64,000 nt of DNA, from NCBI RefSeq assembly GCF_052324685.1, contig NC_135213.1, positions 41,698,700-41,762,699 on the forward strand. The letters are read 5' to 3'. Shown piece after piece: positions 1 to 10,600 of this stretch; the stretch's first letter is position 1, and every line of letters starts with the position of its first letter. A program made the translations under genes and the position numbers. Under the pieces are notes generated by a model, which was not told where the DNA came from, made no database searches, and saw nothing but the letters and a program-made list of their open reading frames with translations. The DNA comes from Brachyhypopomus gauderio (lineage: Eukaryota > Chordata > Actinopteri > Gymnotiformes > Hypopomidae).

Positions 1-231
1 CTTGGAACATCCTGTGATTGGTTAGGGTAGGATTAGAGTTTAATTACGTTGGCCTCAGATTCTGGTTAATTCCAGGCTTCTTGTGCTAACCTTGTTGTTT
101 GTTAGCTGTTGTTGGCAGTAATTAGTTGCTGCAGGTGAACTTGCCGCCATGCTCCAAGGAGTGAATTGGGGGCGGATACATTTTTTCTCCAGCTTTGTTA
201 GTTCTTCCTCAGCCTCGCTTCTTCTTTCCTA

Positions 232-304
232 GCCTCGTTAGCGCAGTAGGTAGCGCGTCAGTCTCATAATCTGAAGGTCGTGAGTTCGACCCTCACACGG
301 GGCA
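232..304 (+). tRNA. tRNA-Met(CAT), elongator
   Basis: A 73-nt cloverleaf. The acceptor pairs GCCTCGT with ACGGGGC, the anticodon loop is CTCATAA (anticodon CAT), and the T stem GTGAG/CTCAC encloses TTCGACC. Box A is TAGCGCAGTAGG and box B is GAGTTCGACCC. A TTTTT pol III terminator lies at 313-317. This is the elongator and not the initiator, since it has TTCGACC in the T loop and an ordinary acceptor. The 3' flank CAACAG is a variant shared only with the gene at 19923. Confidence 0.97.
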
Positions 305-888
305 ACAGAAGCTTTTTGAAAAGATTGACGAGCCCCCAAAAGATGCTCAAACGCTCTTTCCTTATTCACTCGCATGCTGAGCACACCCCCTACCCTGAAA
401 ATAGTATTGGCACATGACTCTTACAGGTCATCCCTAGTTGATTCAAGCTGTGCTTTTTCTTTTGTAAATTCGCGTGTACACAGCAAGTTGTGTTGCATCC
501 AATTCAATTCTCTCCACTGACCGTTCAGTCAATACCTTGATGGCGTCTGTATTGACACCTCTACTGAGACATCAAGCTGCCTCTTTGGAGCATGTTCGCT
601 CCCAGATCAAACTGCAGTGTCGTGGTGCCAACACAGAATAATGGACCACGTCGGACACTTTTCACTTTTGATTCTTTTTGATTCACTTTTGATGACACGC
701 TTTTGAATACCTGATCACCTGGAATTGGTACCAGCTTGAAGTTAATAGTGAGTAGACTTATGGAGATTCATTTATTTGAATTTTCTTCTCAAGCCATTTG
801 CAACTCAGAAGCAATGACACTTGTGCACTCATCATTGAGCTTGAGGAAGTCCAAGGAATTGATCTCTATGTTACTCTCGCTCCGCCGA

Positions 889-970
889 GCTGCGATGGCC
901 GAGAGGTTATGGCGTTGGACTTGAAATCCAATGGGGTTTCCCCGCGCAGGTTCGACTCCTGCTTGCAGCG
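889..970 (+). tRNA. tRNA-Ser(TGA), variant D arm
   Basis: An 82-nt type II tRNA. The acceptor pairs GCTGCGA with TTGCAGC, the anticodon stem-loop is TTGGA-CTTGAAA-TCCAA (anticodon TGA), and a long variable arm TGGGGTTTCCCCG precedes the T arm. This copy alone has TTATGGC where all others have TTAAGGC or TTAAGAC, replacing A22 next to the D stem. A22 normally stacks with G13, so processing may be weaker. The first TTTT downstream is about 55 nt away (GCCAGTTTT). Confidence 0.93.
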
Positions 971-1374
971 TGAGTGTCTTGTTGGGCATGTGGAAAGAGA
1001 GAGTGTGCTCTCTTCCTGCTAGCCAGTTTTAAATATGCTTCTCATGCCATTTGCAACTTTGTGCTGACAAACTTTAGCAGTCCTAACTGATCCTGAAATA
1101 GTCCCAGGAATTGAGTTACAAATGGCTGCTTCGTCGTTACAATGTGTTGGCATGGAAATGCAGTGGGGTCTCTTGCAGCGTAGAGGATTAACTTGCCTCT
1201 CTAATGTGATTTGTGATGAGACCTTATGCCACCAGTGGGGAGAGCTCGCACTCACAGGTGCTTCATCCAAAGATCTTCATGCAACATAGCGATGTCTTGT
1301 TTCAGGTAAAAGAAAAAGTGCCACATTCTTTCATGGCCGGTCACTGGTTGCTCCGCCTTGCGCTAAAAGAGGGT

Positions 1375-1446
1375 CTCCCCGTCGGGGAATCGAACCCCGG
1401 TCTTCCGCGTGACAGGCGGAGATACTATCCACTATACTAACGAGGA
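1375..1446 (-). tRNA. tRNA-Asp(GTC)
   Basis: Read on the minus strand it is a 72-nt cloverleaf starting TCCTCGTTAGTATAG and ending CCCCGACGGGGAG. The anticodon stem-loop is TCCGC-CTGTCAC-GCGGA (anticodon GTC) and the T loop is TTCGATT. A TTTT run lies just past the 3' end on the minus strand (the complement of CTAAAAGAGG). It faces the Met and Ser genes of its unit. Confidence 0.97.
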
Positions 1447-2208
1447 CACGTGCTGTGTCTCGCAGTGATGCTGAGTCAGGTGACGTGCACTTGTCCCCTT
1501 GATTTTAAAGTACTCTGAATCATTGTGCCTGCAAGGAGGTGGTAAAAAGAACACATTGTGGTGATATTGACTCACTGTTGCCACTCCTCTTTTACCATCG
1601 TCAGTTTGTGGACTTATGATAGGAAAAACTCAAAGAATCTTGGTGACCTACAGGTTTGATTCATCTGCCTTCCTAGTTAAGTCATGCGAACCATTTGCTG
1701 CAAAATTGGCTTTAGCTACATTGGCAATTCATTTTGTCTTCGTATTCCAGTGCATTGTACCGAACTGCAATATCCATCTTAGATCAACTGAGATTTTGCA
1801 TTTCTCTCTTTCCCACATGCAAGTTCTGAATTTCTTGGCACACATTACTGCTTTGCATCTACTAAAAGCACTCCAGAGAAAGCTTCACTTCATACCTTCA
1901 TGAGGTAGGTGTCGTTTGTACTTGTATTTTGGTGGTATTTTTGTTTTTTTTTTGTTTGTGTGCGTTGTTTGTCTACTCTTGGAACATCCTGTGATTGGTT
2001 AGGGTAGGATTAGAGTTTAATTACGTTGGCCTCAGATTCTGGTTAATTCCAGGCTTCTTGTGCTAACCTTGTTGTTTGTTAGCTGTTGTTGGCAGTAATT
2101 AGTTGCTGCAGGTGCACTTGCCGCCATGCTCCAAGGAGTGAATTGGGGGCGGATACATTTTTTCTCCAGCTTTGTTAGTTCTTCCTCAGCCTCGCTTCTT
2201 CTTTCCTA

Positions 2209-2281
2209 GCCTCGTTAGCGCAGTAGGTAGCGCGTCAGTCTCATAATCTGAAGGTCGTGAGTTCGACCCTCACACGGGGCA
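2209..2281 (+). tRNA. tRNA-Met(CAT)
   Basis: Consensus copy of the array (C48, T loop TTCGACC), followed by GCAGAAG and the TTTTT terminator. Confidence 0.97.
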
Positions 2282-2864
2282 GCAGAAGCTTTTTGAAAAG
2301 ATTGACGAGCCCCCAAAAGATGCTCAAACGCTCTTTCCTTATTCACTCGCATGCTGAGCACACCCCCTACCTGAAAATAGTATTGGCACATGACTCTTAC
2401 AGGTCATCCCTAGTTGATTCAAGCTGTGCTTTTTCTTTTGTAAATTCGCGTGTACACAGCAAGATGTGTTGCATCCAATTCAATTCTCTCCACTGACCGT
2501 TCAGTCAATACCTTGATGGCGTCTGTATTGACACCTCTACTGAGACATCAAGCTGCCTCTTTGGAGCATGTTCGCTCCCAGATCAAACTGCAGTGTCGTG
2601 GTGCCAACACAGAATAATGGACCACGTCGGACACTTTTCACTTTTGATTCTTTTTGATTCACTTTTGATGACACGCTTTTGAATACCTGATCACCTGGAA
2701 TTGGTACCAGCTTGAAGTTAATAGTGAGTAGACTTATGGAGATTCATTTATTTGAATTTTCTTCTCAAGCCATTTGCAACTCAGAAGCAATGACACTTGT
2801 GCACTCATCATTGAGCTTGAGGAAGTCCAAGGAATTGATCTCTATGTTACTCTCGCTCCGCCGA

Positions 2865-2946
2865 GCTGCGATGGCCGAGAGGTTAAGGCGTTGGACTTGA
2901 AATCCAATGGGGTTTCCCCGCGCAGGTTTGACTCCTGCTTGCAGCG
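2865..2946 (+). tRNA. tRNA-Ser(TGA), T-loop variant
   Basis: Consensus body, but the T loop reads TTTGACT in place of TTCGACT. This changes the nearly invariant C56, which pairs with G19 and is also a core base of box B. Reduced transcription or folding is likely. Confidence 0.92.
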
Positions 2947-3350
2947 TGAGTGTCTTGTTGGGCGTGTGGAAAGAGAGAGTGTGCTCTCTTCCTGCTAGCC
3001 AGTTTTAAATATGCTTCTCATGCCATTTGCAACTTTGTGCTGCCAAACTTTAGCAGTCCTAACTGATCCTGAAATAGTCCCAGGAATTGAGTTACAAATG
3101 GCTGCTTCGTCGTTACAATGTGTTGGCATGGAAATGCAGTGGGGTCTCTTGCAGCGTAGAGGATTAACTTGCCTCTCTAATGTGATTTGTGATGAGACCT
3201 TATGCCACCAGTGGGGAGAGCTTGCACTCACAGGTGCTTCATCCAAAGATCTTCATGCAACATAGCGAAGTCTTGTTTCAGGTAAAAGAAAAAGTGCCAC
3301 ATTCTTTCATGGCCGGTCACTGGTTGCTCCGCCTTGCGCTAAAAGAGGGT

Positions 3351-3422
3351 CTCCCCGTCGGGGAATCGAACCCCGGTCTTCCGCGTGACAGGCGGAGATA
3401 CTATCCACTATACTAACGAGGA
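3351..3422 (-). tRNA. tRNA-Asp(GTC)
   Basis: Identical in the gene body to the copy at 1375. The + strand sequence upstream of its 3' flank carries an AGCGAAG variant near 3265. Confidence 0.97.
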
Positions 3423-4184
3423 CACGTGCTGTGTCTCGCAGTGATGCTGAGTCAGGTGACGTGCACTTGTCCCCTTGATTTTAAAGTACTCTGAATCATT
3501 GTGCCTGCAAGGAGGTGGTAAAAAGAACACATTGTGGTGATATTGACTCACTGTTGCCACTCCTCTTTTACCATCGTCAGTTTGTGGACTTATGATAGGA
3601 AAAACTCAGAATCTTGGTGACCTACAGGTTTGATTCATCTGCCTTCCTAGTTAAGTCATGCGAACCATTTGCTGCAAAATTGGCTTTAGCTACATTGGCA
3701 ATTCATTTTGTCTTCGTATTCCAGTGCATTGTACCGAACTGCAATATCCATCTTAGATCAACTGAGATTTTGCATTTCTCTCTTTCCCACATGCAAGTTC
3801 TGAATTTCTTGGCACACATTACTGCTTTGCATCTACTAAAAGCACTCCAGAGAAAGCTTCACTTCATACCTTCATGAGGTAGGTGTCGTTTGTACTTGTA
3901 TTTTGGTGGTATTTTTGTTTTTTTTTTTTGTTTGTGTGCGTTGTTTGTCTACTCTTGGAACATCCTGTGATTGGTTAGGGTAGGATTAGAGTTTAATTAC
4001 GTTGGCCTCAGATTCTGGTTAATTCCAGGCTTCTTGTGCTAACCTTGTTGTTTGTTAGCTGTTGTTGGCAGTAATTAGTTGCTGCAGGTGCACTTGCCGC
4101 CATGCTCCAAGGAGTGAATTGGGGGCGGATACATTTTTTCTCCAGCTTTGTTAGTTCTTCCTCAGCCTCGCTTCTTCTTTCCTA

Positions 4185-4257
4185 GCCTCGTTAGCGCAGT
4201 AGGTAGCGCGTCAGTCTCATAATCTGAAGGTCGTGAGTTCGACCCTCACACGGGGCA
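4185..4257 (+). tRNA. tRNA-Met(CAT)
   Basis: Consensus array copy with C48 and the TTTTT terminator nine bases downstream. Confidence 0.97.
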
Positions 4258-4840
4258 GCAGAAGCTTTTTGAAAAGATTGACGAGCCCCCAAAAGATGCT
4301 CAAACGCTCTTTCCTTATTCACTCGCATGCTGAGCACACCCCCTACCTGAAAATAGTATTGGCACATGACTCTTACAGGTCATCCCTAGTTGATTCAAGC
4401 TGTGCTTTTTCTTTTGTAAATTCGCGTGTACACAGCAAGATGTGTTGCATCCAATTCAATTCTCTCCACTGACCGTTCAGTCAATACCTTGATGGCGTCT
4501 GTATTGACACCTCTACTGAGACATCAAGCTGCCTCTTTGGAGCATGTTCGCTCCCAGATCAAACTGCAGTGTCGTGGTGCCAACACAGAATAATGGACCA
4601 CGTCGGACACTTTTCACTTTTGATTCTTTTTGATTCACTTTTGATGACACGCTTTTGAATACCTGATCACCTGGAATTGGTACCAGCTTGAAGTTAATAG
4701 TGAGTAGACTTATGGAGATTCATTTATTTGAATTTTCTTTTCAAGCCATTTGCAACTCAGAAGCAATGACACTTGTGCACTCATCATTGAGCTTGAGGAA
4801 GTCCAAGGAATTGATCTCTATGTTACTCTCGCTCCGCCGA

Positions 4841-4922
4841 GCTGCGATGGCCGAGAGGTTAAGGCGTTGGACTTGAAATCCAATGGGGTTTCCCCGCGCA
4901 GGTTCGACTCCTGCTTGCAGCG
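4841..4922 (+). tRNA. tRNA-Ser(TGA)
   Basis: Consensus copy with TTAAGGC in the D arm and TTCGACT in the T loop. The A-type flank is CTCGCTCCGCCGA. Confidence 0.97.
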
Positions 4923-5326
4923 TGAGTGTCTTGTTGGGCGTGTGGAAAGAGAGAGTGTGCTCTCTTCCTGCTAGCCAGTTTTAAATATGCTTCTCATGCC
5001 ATTTGCAACTTTGTGCTGCCAAACTTTAGCAGTCCTAACTGATCCTGAAATAGTCCCAGGAATTGAGTTACAAATGGCTGCTTCGTCGTTACAATGTGTT
5101 GGCATGGAAATGCAGTGGGGTCTCTTGCAGCGTAGAGGATTAACTTGCCTCTCTAATGTGATTTGTGATGAGACCTTATGCCACCAGTGGGGAGAGCTTG
5201 CACTCACAGGTGCTTCATCCAAAGATCTTCATGCAACATAGCGATGTCTTGTTTCAGGTAAAAGAAAAAGTGCCACATTCTTTCATGGCCGGTCACTGGT
5301 TGCTCCGCCTTGCGCTAAAAGAGGGT

Positions 5327-5398
5327 CTCCCCGTCGGGGAATCGAACCCCGGTCTTCCGCGTGACAGGCGGAGATACTATCCACTATACTAACGAGGA
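5327..5398 (-). tRNA. tRNA-Asp(GTC)
   Basis: Consensus copy, and the last intact tRNA gene before the first transposon insertion. Confidence 0.97.
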
Positions 5399-6161
5399 CA
5401 CGTGCTGTGTCTCGCAGTGATGCTGAGTCAGGTGACGTGCACTTGTCCCCTTGATTTTAAAGTACTCTGAATCATTGTGCCTGCAAGGAGGTGGTAAAAA
5501 GAACACATTGTGGTGATATTGACTCACTGTTGCCACTCCTCTTTTACCATCGTCAGTTTGTGGACTTATGATAGGAAAAACTCAAAGAATCTTGGTGACC
5601 TACAGGTTTGATTCATCTGCCTTCCTAGTTAAGTCATGCGAACCATTTGCTGCAAAATTGGCTTTAGCTACATTGGCAATTCATTTTGTCTTCGTATTCC
5701 AGTGCATTGTACCGAACTGCAATATCCATCTTAGATCAACTGAGATTTTGCATTTCTCTCTTTCCCACATGCAAGTTCTGAATTTCTTGGCACACATTAC
5801 TGCTTTGCATCTACTAAAAGCACTCCAGAGAAAGCTTCACTTCATACCTTCATGAGGTAGGTGTCGTTTGTACTTGTATTTTGGTGGTATTATTTTTTTT
5901 TTTTTTGTTTGTGTGCGTTGTTTGTCTACTCTTGGAACATCCTGTCATTGGTTAGGGTAGGATTAGAGTTTAATTACGTTGGCCTCAGATTCTGGTTAAT
6001 TCCAGGCTTCTTGTGCTAACCTTGTTGTTTGTTAGCTGTTGTTGGCAGTAATTAGTTGCTGCAGGTGCACTTGCCGCCATGCTCCAAGGAGTGAATTGGG
6101 GGCGGATACATTTTTTCTCCAGCTTTGTTAGTTCTTCCTCAGCCTCGCTTCTTCTTTCCTA

Positions 6162-6174
6162 GCCTCGTTGGCGC
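6162..6174 (+). pseudogene. 5' stub of interrupted tRNA-Met
   Basis: The first 13 bases of a tRNA-Met gene (GCCTCGTTGGCGC) end at the transposon. It carries G where the intact array genes have A (TTAGCGC). Confidence 0.92.
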
Positions 6175-6194
6175 TCATTGTCGACTGTCAGTCG

Positions 6195-6350
6195 AGGTAA
6201 TTCTAGGTAACTCTTGGTAGCGATATCCAATCATCTTTCAGCCTGCTACCAGAATGATATCAAGAATTGGCCAATCGTTGGCCTTATCGCTATCAAGAAT
6301 AGCTCGACAGACTGAATGAACCAATCACAAGACGTATCGCTTCCAAGAAT
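6195..6350. repeat. Left subterminal repeats of the Dada-like element, copy 1
   Basis: A motif close to TATCGCTWYCAAGAAT occurs at about 6285-6301 and 6331-6346, and in inverse orientation at about 6205-6228 (CTCTTGGTAGCGATATCC). A perfect palindrome GGCCAATCGTTGGCC lies at 6269-6283. Clustered subterminal motifs like these are candidate transposase-binding sites; that role is inferred. Confidence 0.55.
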
Positions 6351-6416
6351 GGGCGATGACGACACGGTGTCAAATGCCAATCGCGAGCGTCTCACAGCGC
6401 TCCTCAGAATTTAAGT

Positions 6417-6451
6417 TATATAGGCGGGTTTTAGGGGAGAGTTATATTCAG
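6417..6451 (+). promoter_or_regulatory. TATA box and initiator of the transposase gene, copy 1
   Basis: TATATA at 6417-6422 is followed by an initiator-like TTCAGTT with a candidate start A at 6450, about 30 bp downstream. The spacing is right for a pol II core promoter, and a good splice donor follows 86 bp later. Confidence 0.65.
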
Positions 6452-6535
6452 TTCAACATTAACTTTCGTAGCTGGTCTGCGCTCGTTTCTTATACATTCT
6501 CGGACACGGACCTTTCGACGTCTACAAAGAAAAAT
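6450..6535 (+). other. Untranslated first exon of the transposase gene, copy 1
   Basis: Runs from the candidate start A to the splice donor at 6536 (AAAAAT then GTAAGTA). The matching acceptor just before the ATG reads CAC-AG in copy 2 but CAC-CG in copy 1 (7663-7664), so correct joining of this exon is doubtful in copy 1. Confidence 0.55.
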
Positions 6536-6966
6536 GTAAGTATAAATATAAACGTATTAAGTGTGCTAGCTTAGTAGGTTTTGTTAACGGCGCATCGCGC
6601 TATGCAAGATTACTATCCACCGTAATTCAGCTGCATTTATATACGTAGTATTGACTTAACTCTATGATATCTATTTTTATGGAACGAAGAAAAATGTATT
6701 TGTAAATATAAACGTATTAATTGTGTAAAGTGTGCTAGCTTAGTGGCTTTGCAAGATTACTATCCACCGTAATTCAGCTGCATTTATATACGTAGTATTG
6801 ACTTAACTCTATGATATCTATTTTTATGGAACGAAGAAAAATGTATGTGTAAATATAAACGTATTAATTGTGTAGATAAAGTGTGCTAGCTTAGTGGCTT
6901 TGCAAGATTACTATCCACCGTAATTCAGCTGCATTTATATACGTAGTATTGACTTAACTCTGATAT
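6527..6966. repeat. Tandem repeats of about 150 bp in the 5' intron, copy 1
   Basis: Three repeats start with AAGAAAAATG at 6527, 6687 and 6834 and end near TTGACTTAACTCT. Each repeat carries a copy of the first splice-donor region; the later two read GTATTTG and GTATGTG where the first has GTAAGT. Confidence 0.85.
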
Positions 6967-7080
6967 CTGAACGCCATATCAACCACTTAGTCATAGCATC
7001 GGGGCTTAACCACCTTGCAACCACTTTTTGATGACAAAACGGCATTTACATTCACCTGGGAAAAGTACAACTGCTTTTAA

Positions 7081-7522
7081 AACCAGAAGTCCCAGTAATT
7101 TCAACTATAGAGTTTAGAAAGACTTAGTCCAGATGTGCAAATGTGGCCATTGCCTGGCATTTACATTCACCTGGGAAAAGTCCTGAAAGGGTCAAAAGAC
7201 CCTTAATCCAGACTGACTACCCTGATGGCTCCAAATCAATATCTCTTCATTTGCAAATGTGGCCATTGCCTGGCATTTACATTCACCTGGGAAAAGCCCT
7301 GAAAGGGTCAAAAGACCCTTAATCCAGACTGACTACCCTGATGGCTCCAAATCAATATCTCTTCATTTGCAAATGTGGCCATTGCCTGGCATTTACATTC
7401 ACCTGGGAAAAGCCCTGAAAGGGTCAAAAGACCCTTAATCCAGACTGACTACCCTGATGGCTCCAAATCAATATCTCTTCATTTGCAAATGTAGCCATGA
7501 CCCTTCTCTGGGACTTCTAGTG
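7081..7522. mobile_element. piggyBac-type MITE in the 5' intron, copy 1
   Basis: Bounded by TTAA at 7077-7080 and 7523-7526. The right end GGGACTTCTAGTG matches the inverse of the left end ACCAGAAGTCCC imperfectly, and both match the ends of the larger piggyBac element at 27543. The body is mostly three 115-117-bp tandem repeats starting at 7137, 7254 and 7369. Each contains a hairpin AAGGGTC-AAAA-GACCCTT. There is no coding capacity. The segment CATTTACATTCACCTGGG also occurs just outside the left TTAA (7043), so the true left border may lie further out. Confidence 0.7.
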
Positions 7523-7667
7523 TTAAATGTTCATGGACATGTTTTATTTATTCATTTATTCTCTGAATTATTTGTTTTTACACTTTTACATGTTCCAATA
7601 ATACTTCATAATAAATAATAATTATTATAATAATTATAACTATTTAATAATACTCTATTCACCGACC

Positions 7668-10600
7668 ATGGAACCCATATTCAGGAAGAAAGCTGATGGC
7701 AGTCCCAATCTGTGTGACTCCAAGGCTGCCCTATGTGTGAAGGAAGCCAATAAAAAGAAGCCGTGGGCCAGAGCCATTTCTCCTGAAAAGGTGAAGGATT
7801 CTGCAAGACGGGCAGTGTTGCGCTCAGGTGGAGATCCAGGCAACGCTGTCCACATGCTGGGTCAACATGAGCTTCAGTTTGGAGTTTTCAGGGGTCAGAC
7901 CTTCAAGTGGGTGGCTGAAAACGCCCTGGGCTACGCCGGATACCTTGTTGCTGACATGAAGAAGGAGTCTTCACAGGGGAAAGATTCCATTAACCACGCG
8001 GAAAACAAGAAGGCATTCCGTTCATATGTTGAACGTTTCCCAGAGGGCCAATATGCCGTCCGGATCAAGACAGAGAAGATGTCTTGTAGCAGCACTCAGT
8101 CTGCTTCCCTGCCCTGCACCAGCACTGAGCCCAACATCAGTCCGCTGTCTACTGACCCCATGCAAGCCTGCACCAGCACTGAGTCCTCAAGCAGTCAGCT
8201 GTCTGAGCCTGTCCAGTCCTCTGACTCCTGCCAGCCTTCAGTGGCTTCAGTCTCTTCCCTGCGCACTTTGTTGGTTGGGAGAGGCAGTAGCACAAAGAGC
8301 CTAGAAAAGACAGTGAAGAGGCTCATTTCACCCTCCAAGTTCAAACCTTGTAAGTGTATGAATAATGAACTCCTAGAATTTACCATGGACATAAAAGCAA
8401 CCTATTTATTTGATCATGTGTTTTATCACCCATTCCAGCTGTGTCGCTCCCTTCATTTGAACCCACTCACATGGACGACAGTGAACTGGTGACGGCTGCT
8501 GAGCAGGTGGAATCAGAACTGACAGGTAAGATTTATTTATTTTTTATCAATACTGTATAATGTGGCTCATTACTCATTACAAATGTGATTCATGATTATT
8601 TTTCCCCCTTTCTTTTGCTTTCATCTGTTCAGTGCAGAGCAGAATTTGCCTCCCTGCTGGATGGAAACCTGCTCTTCCTATTGTAGATCAGCAGTGGATT
8701 TCCAAGGCACTCTTCAAGTGGTCACGAAATGGACAACCAGAGTTGGACCATTCGAAAGTGGACAAGATGTGGTGGCACCCCCCTCAGCCTTCACTAACTC
8801 CCAGTGGTGTGCCAGCAATGGAGAGGTACTTTGGACATGCCTTGTTTCTCTGGATGCCGAGGAAGCTTTGGCATGTGCGGCTGTTCTGCCCCCATCCTGA
8901 CTGTGGCAAGGAGGAGCTCACGTCTGCTGGAGTGCATCAGAGGATCAGGCAGGTGGTTGGTATCAGCAGCTCCTACTTCATGGCAGCAGAATACCTTGCC
9001 TGTAAGAGCTGCAAGAGGAAGGTGATCAGCTGGAGCCACAACATTGTCTGTCAGCTGGACATTGGCCATCGTGTCCAGTTTCCCTGCTTCCTCACCTCCA
9101 AGCTGGCATGTGACATGCAAGTAGTGCGGCAGATGCGTCAGAGGGGTTTGGGGAACAGCAGCAGTCAGCTCCAGAAGCAGATGGAGGAGCAGCACTCGGA
9201 GGCCTGGCTGGAGAAACAGGTCCAGTACCTCACAGACTGCAAAGGACTCGTGAGAGCTGCATCGTCTGGACTCATCACACCTGTTGTTCTAGGGGATCTG
9301 CCACCATTGCTCCAAGTCCCAAAGCATCGCTGGCTGATGCAGGTGTATGCTCAGGATGTCCTGAACAGACTAGAGGAGGTAAAGGCCTCCATCACCTCGC
9401 AGTTTGGCCGTGTGCTAAAGATGGACTCCACAAAAAAAATTGTGAGGAAGCTGGCAGGACAGAGCCGCGCAACAGCAGCTTGGGCCACCAACGTTGGCAA
9501 CGAGCACGGACAAGTCATCATGTCTGTGCTCACGGCCAGTGAAGGCTATGGCTTGGGCAAGATGATTGATGGCATCATGAAGCGCTACCGAGACGCTGGT
9601 GTGTCAACTCCAGAGGTGCTGTATGTTGACCGGGACTGCTGCGGGGCCACTCATCTCAGAAACATGTTTAAGGGATGGGAGGACATGGAGATCCGACTGG
9701 ACATCTGGCACTACATGAGGAGGATAGCGGTTGGCTGCACCACTGACTCCCATGTGCTTTATGCAGGCTTCATGAACAGTCTGAGCCACTGTATTTTCAT
9801 GTGGGATGAGTCTGACCTCCAGGCGCTTAAGGAGGCCAAGCGCTCAGAGCTGGAGGCAAAGTTGATGCACCCCACGGATGCAGGTGTGATGAGGAACATC
9901 ACCAGAGCAGAGATGGCACTGCACTGCAAGAGGACCACTCGCAGCTGTGAGGACATCAAGGCACTTGTGACAGAGTTGATCCGGTCCTACGATGGTGAGA
10001 AGGGCTGCAACACCCTTGGCGTGCCCCTCATCAACTCTGCGAGGATGGCCGAGATCTGGAGCAGCCAAACAAAGCACATTGCCTGCATCCAGGACCCTCC
10101 GGGTGTACAACTGTACATGCAGACGGGAACCATCCTGAAGGGGGGGCACAGTCTGCCAACGTACAGATGTGCCAGAGGTTCTACTTCCCTGGAATCCTTT
10201 CACCTGCATATGAACAGGTTCATTCCTGGTAAGCTTCCACCTATACGTTAAAGCCTTTAATGTAGTTACTTATCTAAAACCAGTCTAACAATTTCAATGT
10301 GTAATATGTTTCAGGGACCTTGGCAAGTGATACTTTTTTCCAGGCTTACCTGGTGGATGGCCTTGCCAGGTGGAATGAAGACCGGAGACTGGCAGCTGCA
10401 GGAAAAGACCAGCCCCATTCCTACAGTGGCCTGCTTAAATATGCTGCCAACCAGCTGTCTCAGGAGGTACTGGGGAGAACACTGGTGGACTACACAGGGC
10501 CACGAAAGTATACAGGTACGCCTAAATTTACATGATCCGAGAAATAAAAAGTAAAAAGCAGTTACTGTTGGCCTGGACATTTATGCTTCTTGTTTTTATT

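Larger units (their letters stand above)
1..6174. repeat. tRNA tandem array, block 1 (three full units and the start of a fourth)
   Basis: Direct repeats of 1,976-1,977 bp begin at 1, 1978, 3954 and 5931, judged by the recurring CTTGGAACATCCTG. Each unit holds tRNA-Met (+), tRNA-Ser (+) 657 bp further on, and tRNA-Asp (-) about 404 bp after tRNA-Ser. The remaining 900 bp after tRNA-Asp has only a T-rich tract of variable length and no supported gene. The fourth unit is cut at the transposon insertion in its tRNA-Met. Confidence 0.97.

Noticed and set aside
1213-1440. Short open frames of 60-95 codons repeated in every array unit on both strands
   Set aside because: They run across tRNA genes and spacers and are conserved only because the whole unit is; several overlap on opposite strands. 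No domain or codon pattern supports them.
6162-6174. tRNA-derived SINE at the transposon border
   Set aside because: The tRNA parts on both sides are the split array gene itself with a target duplication. There is no A-rich tail or unrelated body.
7137-7500. CRISPR-like repeat array
   Set aside because: The repeats are 115-117 bp head to tail with no unique spacers, inside a MITE of a eukaryotic genome. This is a minisatellite.
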